Notes: generated by a model from the letters alone, not told the origin. Positions 8,246-18,735 are shown, numbered from the stretch's first letter. The stretch: 64,000 nt of DNA from Neomoorella sulfitireducens (GCF_024733845.1 NZ_JANRHG010000006.1:62001-126000); one strand, 5' to 3'. Made by a program: numbers and translations.

Positions 8246-8968
8246 CTAACAATTATTCCGGGAAAGGAGGTCCCGTACAACCACGCTGGCCAGCATTAAC
8301 CCCGCTACGGCCGGGACAAAAACCATACTTCCGGGTGGCCGGCGCTCGCCTGGTGCCAGTTCCGGGTTGGTCCGGGGCGTAATGGGAACTTCTTCGGAAT
8401 AGACTACCGTCAATCCATAGGTTATACCTCTGGCTTTTAATCCCCGTCGCACAACCCGTGCCAGGGGACACCCACGGGTGGCGCTGATGTCGGCCACCTT
8501 TAAACGGGTGGGATCCATCCGGTTACCTGCCCCCATGCTGCTGACCACAGGTACCCCCGTTTGCAAGGCTGTCGCGAGGAGGTCAATTTTAGCCCCCACG
8601 CTGTCAATGGCATCCACCAGGTAGTCCAGGTCGGGCCGGACAAATTTGGAGCCCGTTGCCGGGCTGTACGCTTCCTGCCGGGTAACAATTACCGCCTCCG
8701 GGTTAATCTCCCGGCACCGCCTGGCCATGACTTCGACCTTTGGCCGGCCAAGGGTTGTATGTAAAGCCGGTACCTGGCGGTTGATGTTGCTGGGACGGAC
8801 TATATCTGGGTCCACCAGTTCCAGGTAGCCTATACCTGCCCGGGCCAGGCCCTCCACAGCAAAGGAACCGACGCCGCCGGTTCCTATTACCGCTACCCGG
8901 GATGCTGCCAGGCGGGCCCGCCCTTCAGGACCAATGAGCATTTCCGTGCGGGTCCAGAAACTTTCCAT
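8246..8968 (-). CDS. tcdA: tRNA threonylcarbamoyladenosine dehydratase TcdA (ThiF/E1-like)
   Basis: About 240 residues. The Rossmann nucleotide-binding loop is VIGTGGVGSFAVEGLARAG, followed by DPDIVRPSNINRQ, as in E1-like adenylating enzymes. TcdA cyclises t6A37 to ct6A in ANN-decoding tRNAs. The C-terminal half carries PGSMVFVPAVAGLMLASVV, a hydrophobic segment conserved in this subfamily (YgdL/YrvM). The start is placed at ATG 8968 after AGGTGG; a longer TTG reading would enter the 6S RNA terminator. The order aspS-6S RNA-tcdA matches aspS-bsrA-yrvM in Bacillus. Confidence 0.88.
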   Translation of the reverse strand: MESFWTRTEMLIGPEGRARLAASRVAVIGTGGVGSFAVEGLARAGIGYLELVDPDIVRPSNINRQVPALHTTLGRPKVEVMARRCREINPEAVIVTRQEAYSPATGSKFVRPDLDYLVDAIDSVGAKIDLLATALQTGVPVVSSMGAGNRMDPTRLKVADISATRGCPLARVVRRGLKARGITYGLTVVYSEEVPITPRTNPELAPGERRPPGSMVFVPAVAGLMLASVVVRDLLSRNNC

Positions 8969-8986
8969 CTTGCCCACCTGAAAATA

Positions 8987-9192
8987 AAAACCCCACAAAT
9001 GCCGTGCTCACCGTGTGTTTAATGAACCCGCTCTCCGCAGGTGGGTGCCTCCCTGGACGCTTTTTGCTTCCCCTACAAGGGGGCCTGCAAGCCACGCCCA
9101 GAGGCAGGGCTCCCTTTGTATAGGTGTTGGCTCAAAACTCCACGGTGCGACACGAACATCGCAGGGTGAATTTTTTATTTCCTCCTGTTGCA
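8987..9192 (-). ncRNA. ssrS: 6S RNA (ssrS/bsrA type)
   Basis: The closing stem pairs a 5' strand containing ATG, CGTG and CACCGTG (9159 downward) with CACGGTGAGCACGGCAT (9015-8999). Outer ACCC and GGGGT pairing is followed by TTTTT, giving the terminator. A GC-rich arm with a large open bubble lies between, as in 6S RNA. A promoter TTGCAA-17-TAAGAT (9227-9199) predicts a transcript of about 200 bases. Its place between aspS and tcdA is the same as bsrA in Bacillus. 6S RNA binds SigA-RNA polymerase. Confidence 0.85.
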
Positions 9193-9198
9193 AGCATA

Positions 9199-9227
9199 AT
9201 CTTAACATAAACTTAAAGGGATTGCAA
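9199..9227 (-). promoter_or_regulatory. Promoter of the 6S RNA
   Basis: Minus strand TTGCAA (9227-9222), 17-base spacer, TAAGAT (9204-9199). It lies just past the aspS stop codon and predicts a start near 9192. Confidence 0.7.
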
Positions 9228-9230
9228 GTG

Positions 9231-11051
9231 CTATGCTTTTCCAGTACTGTATTGTTTTCCCGCCGGACGGGCGGTTGTTTTAAGGTGCAGTTCCAGGAGT
9301 TGTTCTGGAGCGACAGTAGAAGGAGCCGCCGTCATCAAGCAGGTACCGCTCTGGGTTTTGGGGAAGGCGATGCAGTCGCGGATGGTATCCCTCCGGGCCA
9401 TGAGCATGATCATCCGGTCCAGGCCAAAGGCAATACCACCGTGGGGCGGGGTGCCGTACTCAAAGGCCTCCAGCAAGAATCCGAATTTTTCCTGCGCCTC
9501 CTCCGGGGAAAAGCCAAGAAGGCTGAACATTTTTTCCTGGATATCACGGCGATGGATACGGATGCTGCCCCCGCCAAGCTCAACGCCGTTTAAAACCAGG
9601 TCGTATGCCAGGGCACGCACCTTTAGAGGCTCTATATCGAGCAAGGGCCAGTCCTCTTCCATGGGCATGGTAAAGGGGTGATGGACGGCCACGTAGCGTT
9701 TTTCCTCCGGGCTGTATTCCAGAAGAGGAAAATCCGTCACCCAGGTAAAGGCCAGTTGCTCCGGGTCATAGAGATGTAACCGACGTCCCAGTTCCAGGCG
9801 TAAAGACCCCAGGACAGAGGCAGCTACTGTCTCGTTATCGGCTACAAACAGGAGCAGCTCTCCTTCCCTGCCGCCTGCCCTGGCTACCAGTTCCTGAAGC
9901 CCTTCACCGGTAAAGAATTTGGCAATGGGAGAGCGGATTTCACCGGCCGCAAGGGCCATCCAGGCCAGGCCTTTAGCCCCGGATGTCACGGCCTGCTGCG
10001 TTAATTCATCCAGTTCCCGGCGGGAAAAACCGGCGCCGCCGGGAACGCACAGCCCCCGTACAACCCCGCCCTTTGCTACTGCGTCGGCAAAAACCTTGAA
10101 GCCACAACCTCCAACCACGTCGGAAACGTCGAAAATCTCCAGTCCAAAGCGCAAATCGGGTTTGTCGGTTCCATAGCGGGTTATGGCTTCCTTATAGGTC
10201 AGCCGGGGCAGGGGGAGGTCAATTTCCACCCCCAGGGTTTCCCGGAAAACATAGGCCATTAATTCTTCCACCAGGTTTAGAATATCTTCGCGCTGGATAA
10301 AAGACATCTCCATATCCAGCTGGGTAAACTCCGGCTGGCGGTCGGCCCTTAAGTCTTCATCCCGGAAACAGCGGACGATCTGGAAGTAACGCTCTATACC
10401 GGCCACCATGAGAATTTGTTTAAAGAGCTGGGGCGACTGGGGCAGGGCAAAGAATTCCCCCGGCCGCAGGCGGCTGGGCACCAGGAAATCCCGCGCCCCT
10501 TCAGGGGTGCTGCGGGTAAGCATAGGCGTTTCAATCTCCCAGAAACCCCGGCCGTCCAGGAAATCGCGAATGGCCCTGGTAGTCCGGTAACGCAGGTGCA
10601 TAATGTCCTGCATCTCCGGCCGGCGCAAATCCAGGTAGCGGTAACGCAGGCGCAGGGCTTCATCGACGGCTATGTCATCCTCAATGTAAAAGGGTGGCGT
10701 CTTGGCCGGGTTGAGGATACGCAATTCCCGCGCCTCTACTTCAATATCACCGGTGGCCAGCCGGGGATTGGCCGTTCCCTCCGGTCGCAGTCGTACATTG
10801 CCCCTAACCGCAACTACATATTCATTGCGGACCTCTTCGGCTTTCTTAAAGGCCGTTCCTGCCTCCGGGTCACAGACAACCTGGACCAGGCCAGACCGAT
10901 CCCGCAAGTCGATAAAGATTAGGCCGCCGTGATCGCGGCGACGGTGCACCCAGCCCATAAGGGTTACTTCTTTACCCGTATCAATTGTCCCGAGCTCCCC
11001 GCAGCAATGGGTGCGGTGCAGCCCGGATATAGATTCAACCACTAAATCCAC
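9231..11051 (-). CDS. aspS: Aspartyl-tRNA synthetase
   Basis: A 606-residue class II synthetase of bacterial type. An N-terminal OB-fold anticodon domain ([19 protein letters not shown]) is followed by catalytic motif 2 ([18 protein letters not shown]), the inserted GAD domain and motif 3 ([12 protein letters not shown]). It charges tRNA-Asp. Whether it also mischarges tRNA-Asn cannot be read directly. The GTG start overlaps the end of hisS by 17 bases, so the two are translationally coupled. Length is normal. It is followed by the 6S RNA gene. Confidence 0.96.
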   Translation of the reverse strand: MDLVVESISGLHRTHCCGELGTIDTGKEVTLMGWVHRRRDHGGLIFIDLRDRSGLVQVVCDPEAGTAFKKAEEVRNEYVVAVRGNVRLRPEGTANPRLATGDIEVEARELRILNPAKTPPFYIEDDIAVDEALRLRYRYLDLRRPEMQDIMHLRYRTTRAIRDFLDGRGFWEIETPMLTRSTPEGARDFLVPSRLRPGEFFALPQSPQLFKQILMVAGIERYFQIVRCFRDEDLRADRQPEFTQLDMEMSFIQREDILNLVEELMAYVFRETLGVEIDLPLPRLTYKEAITRYGTDKPDLRFGLEIFDVSDVVGGCGFKVFADAVAKGGVVRGLCVPGGAGFSRRELDELTQQAVTSGAKGLAWMALAAGEIRSPIAKFFTGEGLQELVARAGGREGELLLFVADNETVAASVLGSLRLELGRRLHLYDPEQLAFTWVTDFPLLEYSPEEKRYVAVHHPFTMPMEEDWPLLDIEPLKVRALAYDLVLNGVELGGGSIRIHRRDIQEKMFSLLGFSPEEAQEKFGFLLEAFEYGTPPHGGIAFGLDRMIMLMARRDTIRDCIAFPKTQSGTCLMTAAPSTVAPEQLLELHLKTTARPAGKQYSTGKA

Positions 11052-12312
11052 GCTCCTTTTCCTGCCGGCAGTAAGCTGCTGCTGCGTCTAAAGGTATTTC
11101 TTCCTGGACCCCGCTATCCAGGCGGCGTACCAGGACCCGCCCCCGGGCCAGTTCTTCTTCCCCAAGGATTACTGCCATCCTGGCCGGGTAGCGATTGGCA
11201 TATTTCATCTGGGCCTTGAGGCTGCGGCCCAGGTAATCTTTATCTGCTTTCAGCCCGGCCGCTCTCAGATCGGCCAGCAGTCGGACTGCCACCTTCTCTG
11301 CACCGGTGCCGGCCGTCACCACCAGAACATCTACCCCTCCACCTGGCACCTGCTCCCGGCCCTGGGCTTCAAGGGCAAGCAAGATGCGTTCCAGCCCCAG
11401 GCCAAAACCGATTCCCGGCACCGGTTTCCCCCCCAGGGCTTCTACCAGGCCATCATAGCGCCCGCCGCCACCAATAGAACCCTGGGCGCCGATGCCCTTA
11501 ACCATTATTTCAAAGGCCGTATTGGTGTAGTAGTCAAGGCCGCGTACCAGGCGCTCGTCCAGGATAAAGTCAATTGCCAGTTCTTGCAGGTACTCTTGAA
11601 CGCGCGCAAAATGCTGGCCGCAGTCCGGGCAAAGGCAGGTGACGATCGTCGGCGCCCCGGCCACGATTTCCTGGCATACCGTGTTCTTGCAGTCAAAGAT
11701 GCGCAACGGGTTACGATCAAAACGCCCCTGGCAGGTTGGGCATAGATCACCAAGGTAGGGCCTGAGGTACTCCTGTAGTTTCTCCCGGTGCCGGGGACGG
11801 CAGGCAGGGCAACCGACGCTGTTTAAATGCAGTTCCAGCTCCTTCAACCCCAGGCGGTTGTAAAAATCCATGGCCAGGGCGATAACCTCGGCGTCCAGGG
11901 CCGGGTCACGGGAACCAAAGGCCTCCACTCCAAACTGGTGAAACTGGCGCAGCCGGCCGGCCTGGGGACGGCCGTAACGGAACATGGGACCAAGATAAAA
12001 TAGCTTTACCGGTAATCCCCCTGCCTCCAGGTGATGTTCCAGGAAGGCCCGCACCACCGGCGCCGTGCCTTCCGGTCTAAGGGTCAAACTGCGCCCGCCG
12101 CGATCGGTAAAGGTATACATTTCCTTTTCCACAATATCGGTAGTATCCCCGACGCCGCGATTAAAAAGCTCGGTATGTTCAAAAACGGGCGTGCGGATTT
12201 CCCGGTAACCGTAAAGCCGGCTCACCTGCCTGGCGGTATTTTCCACAAAGTACCAGCGGTTTATCTCTTCCGGTAGGATGTCTTCCGTACCCCGTGGTCG
12301 ACTCGTCAGCAT
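11035..12312 (-). CDS. hisS: Histidyl-tRNA synthetase
   Basis: A 425-residue class II synthetase. Visible motifs are [11 protein letters not shown], motif 2 [18 protein letters not shown], the histidine-specific [12 protein letters not shown] and [10 protein letters not shown]-terminal anticodon-binding domain follows ([29 protein letters not shown]). Two CxxC pairs (CPACR and CPTCQ, about residues 168-195) in the insertion suggest a bound metal, which is common in clostridial HisRS. The ATG follows GGAGGCTTGAG. It overlaps aspS and lies about 16 bases after the hydrolase gene, leaving no room for a T-box. Confidence 0.96.
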   Translation of the reverse strand: MLTSRPRGTEDILPEEINRWYFVENTARQVSRLYGYREIRTPVFEHTELFNRGVGDTTDIVEKEMYTFTDRGGRSLTLRPEGTAPVVRAFLEHHLEAGGLPVKLFYLGPMFRYGRPQAGRLRQFHQFGVEAFGSRDPALDAEVIALAMDFYNRLGLKELELHLNSVGCPACRPRHREKLQEYLRPYLGDLCPTCQGRFDRNPLRIFDCKNTVCQEIVAGAPTIVTCLCPDCGQHFARVQEYLQELAIDFILDERLVRGLDYYTNTAFEIMVKGIGAQGSIGGGGRYDGLVEALGGKPVPGIGFGLGLERILLALEAQGREQVPGGGVDVLVVTAGTGAEKVAVRLLADLRAAGLKADKDYLGRSLKAQMKYANRYPARMAVILGEEELARGRVLVRRLDSGVQEEIPLDAAAAYCRQEKERGFSG

Positions 12313-12328
12313 CTCAAGCCTCCGTTAA

Positions 12329-12949
12329 CTAAAAGAAAGGATTATCAACCCGCTCGGCGCCAATGGTAGACGCCGGGCCGTGGCCGGGATAAATTTTCAG
12401 GTCATCGTCCAGGACAAAAAGTTTTTCTTTAATGGAATTAATGAGCTGGTTGAAGGAGCCGCCGGGAAAGTCGGTACGGCCGATGGAACCGGCAAACAGG
12501 GTATCCCCCGTAAAAATCAATCCTTCGCCTTGTAGGCAAATCCCCCCGGGAGTATGCCCCGGGGTATGGAGCACCGTCAGGGTGATAGTCCGGCCGATGG
12601 TAATGGTATCGCCCTCCTGTAAAAGGCGATCGGCGCCGGGGCCCCTTTCCCTGCTTCCCATAAGAACGGAAAGATTGCGCCCGGGATCAATTAGGAAGGG
12701 AGCATCATCGCTGTGGATCAGGATAGACGCCCCCGTAGCATTTTTTATGACCCCGTTGGCCCCTATGTGATCGATATGGCCGTGGGTATTGATGATATAG
12801 CGGATTTTCAAGCCAGCTTCCCCGGCTGCCGCAAGAATTCGCTGGCCTTCAGCACCGGGGTCAATGATAGCCCCTTCCTTTGTTTCCTGGCAACCTATAA
12901 GGTAGCAGTTGGTACCGATGGGGCCTACAACCAGTGTCTTAAGAAACAT
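12329..12949 (-). CDS. Metallo-beta-lactamase-fold hydrolase (glyoxalase II-like)
   Basis: A 206-residue MBL-fold enzyme. The binuclear zinc motif NTHGHIDHIG (about residue 55) is followed by HTPGHTPGG (about residue 132), FTGDTLF with the bridging aspartate, and YPGHG (about residue 190). It resembles YqgX-type proteins, which are often named hydroxyacylglutathione hydrolases. Glutathione is not expected in this kind of organism, so the real thioester substrate is unknown. It sits in a dtd-MBL-hisS-aspS run that is conserved in clostridia. It is cytosolic, with no signal peptide. Confidence 0.85.
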   Translation of the reverse strand: MFLKTLVVGPIGTNCYLIGCQETKEGAIIDPGAEGQRILAAAGEAGLKIRYIINTHGHIDHIGANGVIKNATGASILIHSDDAPFLIDPGRNLSVLMGSRERGPGADRLLQEGDTITIGRTITLTVLHTPGHTPGGICLQGEGLIFTGDTLFAGSIGRTDFPGGSFNQLINSIKEKLFVLDDDLKIYPGHGPASTIGAERVDNPFF

Positions 12950-12981
12950 CTAGCTACCACACCCCTGAATATAACTCCGGA

Positions 12982-13440
12982 CTAGAATAACTTTTTACTA
13001 TCCAGCAACATGGTTACCGGGCCGTCGTTCTCCAGGGCCACCACCATCTCGGCCTGGAAGTGGCCGGTTGCCACTTTGATGCCATAAGCTTCTAAAGCAC
13101 CAATAAATTGCCGGTACAGTTCCCCGGCTAATTCCGGCGGTGCTGCGGCGGTAAAACTGGGGCGCCGTCCTTTGCGGCAATCGCCGTAAAGGGTAAACTG
13201 GGAAACAGCCAGTACTTCCCCGCTGATATCCCGGACCGATAAATTCATTTTGCCTTCTTCATCAGCAAAAATTCGCAAATTGGCCACCTTGTCGGCCAAA
13301 TAGACAACATCCTGGTCATTGTCACCCTGCCCTACACCTATGAAAACAAGGAGCCCCGGGCCAATGGACCCAACTTCCCGTCCCGCAACCATCACCCGCG
13401 CCCTTTTGACCCGTTGTACTACCGCCCTGATAACGGTCAC
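12982..13440 (-). CDS. dtd: D-aminoacyl-tRNA deacylase
   Basis: A 152-residue enzyme that removes D-amino acids (and glycine from tRNA-Ala) after mischarging. The family signatures [17 protein letters not shown] and [11 protein letters not shown] are both present; the second holds the Gly-cisPro motif that rejects L-amino acids. The reading starts with GTG, giving [11 protein letters not shown], a few residues longer than usual. It lies 55 bases after relA in the relA-dtd-hisS-aspS order seen widely in Firmicutes. Confidence 0.94.
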   Translation of the reverse strand: MTVIRAVVQRVKRARVMVAGREVGSIGPGLLVFIGVGQGDNDQDVVYLADKVANLRIFADEEGKMNLSVRDISGEVLAVSQFTLYGDCRKGRRPSFTAAAPPELAGELYRQFIGALEAYGIKVATGHFQAEMVVALENDGPVTMLLDSKKLF

Positions 13441-13495
13441 CTGCCTTCCAGTTTAACACAAAAAGATATGAAAACAAAGCCAATATCCTTTTCTA

Positions 13496-15652
13496 TTAAC
13501 CGGGAATGACCCTTTTAACGTCCATCACATCGCGGATCCGGCGGATTTTATCCATTATATAATTGAGGTGCTCCAGGCTCCTGATTTCAATCTTTAAGTC
13601 CACCAGGGCCTGGTCGTTCCTCGTAGCCCGGGCGTGGATGGAATTAATAATGGTTTTGGTGTCCGCCACGGCAGCCATAATATCCATGGCCAGGTTGGGC
13701 CGGTCCAGGGCCAGGGCTTCAATATGCACCTGGTAAGTGGCGTCAGCAGTATCTTCCCAGGCCACCTCAATAATGCGCTCCTTTTCCGTATCCAGGTGGT
13801 GGTTGATGTTGGGACAATCGCTACGGTGGACACTGACTCCCCGTCCCCGGGTTATATAACCAAGGATGGCATCCCCGGGCAGGGGATTGCAGCAATGGGC
13901 CAGGCGGATATCCAGGTTATCCACACCTTTAACCCGGATGCCGTGGGATGGTTTGCCGTAGCCGCTCCAGGGCTTTATTGCTGTTTTAGCTGCTTCCCCG
14001 GGAGAAGGTAATTCTTCATCGCCCTTTAGCCGGCCGATTACCTGGGACGGGGGCAAGACCCCGTCGCCCACCATTACAAGCAGGTCCTCGCTGCCGGCCA
14101 CATTGAACTTGCGGGCTGCTTCCTGGAGGAGGGACGGTTTAAGGATTTCCTCCGGGTCCAGGCCCTGCTTCTGGCATTCCCTTTCCAGCATCTCCCGGCC
14201 CCTGGCCAGGTTTTTCTCCCTTTCTTCCTTTCTAAACCACTGGCGGATGCGGTTTTTGGCCTGGGAGGTCTTAACAATGTGCAGCCAATCACGGCTGGGG
14301 CGGCTGCCCTTGGTGGTTAAAATTTCTACTATGTCGCCCGTTTTTAGTTTGTAATCCAGGGGTACAATGCGGCCGTTAATCCTGGCCCCGGTACAGCGGT
14401 GGCCCACGTCGGTATGCACCCGGTAGGCAAAATCTATAGGTACTGATCCCGCCGGCAGTTCTACCACATCCCCCTTGGGAGTAAAGACATACACGCGATC
14501 GGAAAAAAGGTCGATCTTTAAGGATTCCATAAATTCCCGGGGATCGCGCATCTCCCGCTGCCAGTCCAGGAGCTGCCGCAACCAGGTCAGCTTTTTTTCA
14601 AAATCCGGGTCCGAGTTGCCGCCGTCTTCTTTATAACGCCAGTGGGCGGCAATACCGTATTCGGCCGTGCGGTGCATCTCCCAGGTACGGATCTGGATCT
14701 CAAAGGGGTCCCCGTTAGGGCCAATAACGGTGGTGTGCAGGGATTGATACATATTGGGTTTAGGCATGGCAATATAATCTTTAAAGCGCCCGGGAATGGG
14801 CTTCCACAGGGCGTGAACCAGGCCCAGGACGGCATAACAATCCTTTATGCTGTCAACAATCACCCGCACGGCAATAAGATCGTATATCTCGCTTAATTCC
14901 TTGCCCTGCTTCATCATTTTATTATAAATACTGTAAAAGTGCTTGGGCCGCCCCTGGATGTCGGCTTTAATCTTACCTTCGGCCAGTTTCTCTCCCAGGA
15001 TCTTCACTACTTGCTGGATATATTCCTCCCGCTCCTGGCGCTTCATGTTGATGCTGTTGACCAGCTCATAATAGCGCTCCGGCTCGAGGTAACGCAGGGC
15101 CTGGTCTTCCAGCTCCCACTTCAAGCGGAATATACCCAGGCGGTGGGCAAGGGGGGCGAAAATCTCTAAAGTTTCCCGGGCAATCTCTTTCTGTTTTTCC
15201 GGTTGGTGGTGCTTCAAGGTGCGCATGTTATGCAGGCGGTCGGCCAGCTTAATCAAAATGACGCGTATGTCCTGGGCCATGGCCAGGAACATCTTGCGTA
15301 AGGTTTCCGCCTGCTGTTCTTCTTTGGTCTTACATTCCAGGCGGCTGAGTTTGGTGACGCCATCGACCAGAAGGGCCACTTCTTCGCCGAAAATGTCCTT
15401 GATTGTATCCAGGCGGATAGGTGTATCCTCTACCACATCGTGAAGGATGGCTGCTGCTATAGTAACTACATCCAGCTGTAACTCCGCCAGGATAGCAGCT
15501 ACATTTAAGGGGTGGGTTATATAATCTTCACCCGAGCGCCGTTTTTGCCCCCGGTGGGCTGTAGCGGCAAACTGGTAAGCGTCATGAAGGAGTTTCAGGT
15601 CCGCTCCCGGCCGGTAACTTTTAACTTGTTGCTCCAGTTCCTTCAGGTCCAC
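13496..15652 (-). CDS. relA: Bifunctional (p)ppGpp synthetase/hydrolase RelA/SpoT (Rel)
   Basis: A 718-residue stringent-response enzyme. The HD hydrolase domain (HDVVEDT near residue 70) comes first. The synthetase domain follows (GRPKHFYSIYNKMM, then PNMYQSLHTTVIGP). Next are TGS (VFTPKGDVVELPAGS), a zinc-finger-like region with HCCNPLPGD, and a C-terminal ACT domain. An intact HD motif suggests it also degrades (p)ppGpp, as in single-Rel Firmicutes. The GTG start overlaps a GGGAGGTGATGACC ribosome site just after the recJ stop, so the two are co-transcribed. Confidence 0.96.
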   Translation of the reverse strand: MDLKELEQQVKSYRPGADLKLLHDAYQFAATAHRGQKRRSGEDYITHPLNVAAILAELQLDVVTIAAAILHDVVEDTPIRLDTIKDIFGEEVALLVDGVTKLSRLECKTKEEQQAETLRKMFLAMAQDIRVILIKLADRLHNMRTLKHHQPEKQKEIARETLEIFAPLAHRLGIFRLKWELEDQALRYLEPERYYELVNSINMKRQEREEYIQQVVKILGEKLAEGKIKADIQGRPKHFYSIYNKMMKQGKELSEIYDLIAVRVIVDSIKDCYAVLGLVHALWKPIPGRFKDYIAMPKPNMYQSLHTTVIGPNGDPFEIQIRTWEMHRTAEYGIAAHWRYKEDGGNSDPDFEKKLTWLRQLLDWQREMRDPREFMESLKIDLFSDRVYVFTPKGDVVELPAGSVPIDFAYRVHTDVGHRCTGARINGRIVPLDYKLKTGDIVEILTTKGSRPSRDWLHIVKTSQAKNRIRQWFRKEEREKNLARGREMLERECQKQGLDPEEILKPSLLQEAARKFNVAGSEDLLVMVGDGVLPPSQVIGRLKGDEELPSPGEAAKTAIKPWSGYGKPSHGIRVKGVDNLDIRLAHCCNPLPGDAILGYITRGRGVSVHRSDCPNINHHLDTEKERIIEVAWEDTADATYQVHIEALALDRPNLAMDIMAAVADTKTIINSIHARATRNDQALVDLKIEIRSLEHLNYIMDKIRRIRDVMDVKRVIPG

Positions 15653-15658
15653 AGGTCA

Positions 15659-18415
15659 TCACCTCCCGCCTGCAATTTGCCGGTAAAATTGCCGGGCCTT
15701 TTCTGTTTCCGCCAGGAGCTGGCGGTAGCGCCGGGAAGTCATTAAATTGCGCCTGGCGGCTACTTCCTGGAGGTGGACGGCGAGCTCACCCCCACGACTT
15801 TCAACCCGGATGAGACCCAGTTCTTCAAAAATCGCCAGGTACCATCGTTGATGATAACCTTTATTATTAATTATGTAAAGCCTGTTGCCGTTGTTAGTCC
15901 CCTCTTGCAGCCGGCGGTAAAATACCGCCAGTTCCCGGCGCAGGTCTTCCGGCTGCCTGTCTCCTCCCCGGAGGTTGATATATACTTCCGGCACCTGTTC
16001 CATCCCCGGTAGGGCCAGCTCAATTTCTTCCTGGCTGCCGGGGGAGTAATTAAATATTACGGCACCGGCCGGATAAAACCATACCGGCATCTCCCGGCTG
16101 GCCACCAGTAACGGCAAGCGTCCGCTCAATGCCGCCTCCGTAACCAGCCAGAGAGGCCGGGCATCTAGAAAAGTATCTACGGCCAGCCGTATCCCGGGCA
16201 GTTCCTGCCGCAACCGGTCTCCCAGCCGTAACGCCCGGGCAGCATCTTTTTCATATAGGAGAATGTTTTGCCCCCTGGCAAGCAGCTCTTTTAAAGTGGG
16301 CAACAGTTCCGGGATTACCTGCCATGTCGCCGGGGTGCTGGCAGGAGGCAACAGGTAACCAGCCCCCTTTTCCCCGCTGACGAGGGCAGATACCAGGAAG
16401 GAAGCTTTCCCCGCTCCTGCTCCCGCCGGCCAGAAAGGGTAACAGGTAATAATTGCTCCTTCCCCGGCTAAAACCCTGTTTACACCTGCCTGTCCCAGCC
16501 ACGGGCCCAGGGGGCGCAAAAATACAGGTTCCTCGCAATGGCGTTTTAAACCGCAATAGCACTGGCGGACGGCCAGCCCAGTGGCAAATAAAAAACCTGT
16601 AACCGGACTATCCTTGTTAACGGCCCTTTGCAGTTGCCAGCACCAGGTGGTACCGGCACCGGGCATAACGGTTGCCGCCACCTGTTCCCTGCTTATGACC
16701 GGTATTGTCGTTATCCTTTCTGAGGGGCGAATGGCTGCCAGGGAAAGCTGCAATTCCTCTCTTCCCTGGTAATTGTTACGTTCCAGGTAAAAGGCCAGGT
16801 CCACCCGCTCCCCGGGAGCCAGATCCTGCGGCAGCTGCAGGTTAAAACCAATAGCCTCTATTTGCCTGCCCTCATTCCATAACGTTAATTTTAAATGGGC
16901 ACCGTTGCTCCCCACCTGGCGGGCCGTCTTTAACAGGACGTTACTGCAGACCAGGAGGGGGCGTGGATTGCCCTCGCCAAAGGGTGCCAGGCCCTCCAGC
17001 TCCGCCAGCAACTCCCAATCCAGTTGGCTGAAAAGTACTTCCGCGTCAGGTGCTATTTCCGGAGCAGGTTGAACCTTAGCCAAAAGTAACTTTACTACTT
17101 CATTAAAGGCAGCCCGGAAGGCCGGAATTTCTTTAGTAGCGATCTCCAGCCCTGCTGCCAGGGCATGGCCGCCAAAGGCCAGGAGGTGAGAACGGCACCT
17201 GGTTAAAATTTCATGGAGATTGATACCAGGAATGCTACGGCCCGAGCCCCTGCCCCTGTCGCCTGCCAAAGCGATTAGGACAACCGGGCAGTTATATTTT
17301 TCCACCAGGCGGGCAGCTATAATGCCTATCACCCCTGGATGCCAGTCCTCGGACGCCAGGACCAGGCCTTTTGCTCCCTCTGCCAATGCCGTCACGGCCA
17401 TGGTTTCGGCCTCGGCGGTAACGCTCTCTTCCAGTTGTCTCCGGGCCTGGTTTTCCTCTTGCATGTGCCGGGCCAGTTCCAGAGCCTGCTGGGTAGAATC
17501 GGTTAATAAAATTTCCAGGGCGGGCATGGCGCTTCCCAGGCGACCGCAGGCATTCAAGCGTGGCGCCAGACCATAAGCCACCTCCCGGGCCGTCCATTCC
17601 CTGGCGGGAAGGCCTGCCACTTCTCCCAGGGCCTTCAGTCCGGGTCGCGTTTTCCTGGCCAGGGCCTTTAAACCCAGCTGGACCAGGAGACGGTTTTCTC
17701 CCAGAAGGGGGACGGCATCGGCAATGGTTGCCAGGGCTACGAGGTCAAGGGCCCAACCGGCAGCAACTCCTTCCTGCGTTGCCAGGCCAAAATGAGCCGC
17801 CAGGGACTGGGCGAGCTTGAAGGCTACCCCGGCGCCGCATAGGGGAAGCAAATCCGGTCCCAGCAGGGGGTTGACTACGGCATCAGCCTGGGGCAGGACT
17901 GTCCCGGGCCGGTGGTGGTCGGTAATAATCAAGTCCAACCCCTGTTCCCGGGCAAAGATAGCCTCCTCCAGGGAATTTATACCGCAATCTACGGTTATAA
18001 CCAGCCGGCAATTTAATTCCAGGGCTTTAATAAGCCCCTTCTTTTTTAAGCCATACCCCTCGGCCAGGCGATCAGGGATATAAACTTCAGCTTCCACTCC
18101 CAGGCGTGCCAGGGTTTCCAGGATAATCGCTGTGGCCGCCAGACCGTCGACATCATAGTCGCCATGGACCATTATTTTTTCCCGGTTTACTATCGCCCGG
18201 ACCAGGCGTTCCCTGGCCGCCGCCAGGCCGGGAATCTTTTCCGGCGGGAAAAGGTTGGCCGGATCGGGGTGGAAAAAAGCCCTCGCTGCTTCTACCGTAG
18301 TTATACCCCGGTTAAGGAGGATTTGCGCCGTTACCGGTGAGATATGTAACTCCCGGGCCAGGGCCAGCCTCTCTACCGGGTTTACTGGAGGCATGGCCCA
18401 ACGCGTACTTTTCAA
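15659..18415 (-). CDS. recJ: Single-stranded-DNA-specific exonuclease RecJ with C-terminal extension
   Basis: About 918 residues. The DHH phosphoesterase core is clear: MVHGDYDVDGLAATAI, ITVDCGINSLEEA, and LIITDHHRPG. DHHA1 follows with GRGSGRSIPGINLHE and AFGGHALAAGLEI. The enzyme degrades single-stranded DNA 5' to 3' in recombination and repair. Beyond about residue 560 lies a long extension, found in Firmicute RecJ, that looks like a decayed ATPase or helicase region. The start is best placed at TTG 18415, giving MKSTRWAMPPVN and overlapping the lapA stop. The alternative ATG at 18394 has no ribosome site. Confidence 0.92.
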   Translation of the reverse strand: MKSTRWAMPPVNPVERLALARELHISPVTAQILLNRGITTVEAARAFFHPDPANLFPPEKIPGLAAARERLVRAIVNREKIMVHGDYDVDGLAATAIILETLARLGVEAEVYIPDRLAEGYGLKKKGLIKALELNCRLVITVDCGINSLEEAIFAREQGLDLIITDHHRPGTVLPQADAVVNPLLGPDLLPLCGAGVAFKLAQSLAAHFGLATQEGVAAGWALDLVALATIADAVPLLGENRLLVQLGLKALARKTRPGLKALGEVAGLPAREWTAREVAYGLAPRLNACGRLGSAMPALEILLTDSTQQALELARHMQEENQARRQLEESVTAEAETMAVTALAEGAKGLVLASEDWHPGVIGIIAARLVEKYNCPVVLIALAGDRGRGSGRSIPGINLHEILTRCRSHLLAFGGHALAAGLEIATKEIPAFRAAFNEVVKLLLAKVQPAPEIAPDAEVLFSQLDWELLAELEGLAPFGEGNPRPLLVCSNVLLKTARQVGSNGAHLKLTLWNEGRQIEAIGFNLQLPQDLAPGERVDLAFYLERNNYQGREELQLSLAAIRPSERITTIPVISREQVAATVMPGAGTTWCWQLQRAVNKDSPVTGFLFATGLAVRQCYCGLKRHCEEPVFLRPLGPWLGQAGVNRVLAGEGAIITCYPFWPAGAGAGKASFLVSALVSGEKGAGYLLPPASTPATWQVIPELLPTLKELLARGQNILLYEKDAARALRLGDRLRQELPGIRLAVDTFLDARPLWLVTEAALSGRLPLLVASREMPVWFYPAGAVIFNYSPGSQEEIELALPGMEQVPEVYINLRGGDRQPEDLRRELAVFYRRLQEGTNNGNRLYIINNKGYHQRWYLAIFEELGLIRVESRGGELAVHLQEVAARRNLMTSRRYRQLLAETEKARQFYRQIAGGR

Positions 18416-18735
18416 GCTTGTCCAGTCCCTTCCTGCCTGCCTCCCCCTGGCTCCGCTACCGCCGCTTCTTTCTCGTAGCCGGCTACGGTTTCTTGTAATT
18501 TTTTCAGCTGGCTTTTTAATTCTTTTACTTCCCGGGCCTGGCGCACCTGCCTGACTACGCCCAGTAAAAATACCGCCACGGCGCCAAAGGCTGCCGACCC
18601 CAGGATTACCAGGACCAGGGAAATATAGCGGGATTTCCATACTAGAAAATTAATTTCCACCGGTCCCGCATTCTGCAAGGCAAAGATGGCCACCAGCAAA
18701 GCAAAAAGAATGGCCAATAAAGAAAGTACCTGCAT
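18412..18735 (-). CDS. LapA-domain membrane protein (DUF1049)
   Basis: A 107-residue protein with two transmembrane helices (residues 4-24 and about 40-62) around the motif ALQNAGPVEINFLVWKSRYISLVLVILGSAAFGA. A coiled-coil tail (about 65-95) and a Gly/Glu-rich end follow. This matches the LapA/YciS lipopolysaccharide-assembly domain. In Firmicutes with no LPS its role is unknown, perhaps envelope scaffolding. It overlaps the recJ start by four bases, in the usual lapA-recJ order. Confidence 0.85.
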   Translation of the reverse strand: MQVLSLLAILFALLVAIFALQNAGPVEINFLVWKSRYISLVLVILGSAAFGAVAVFLLGVVRQVRQAREVKELKSQLKKLQETVAGYEKEAAVAEPGGGRQEGTGQA

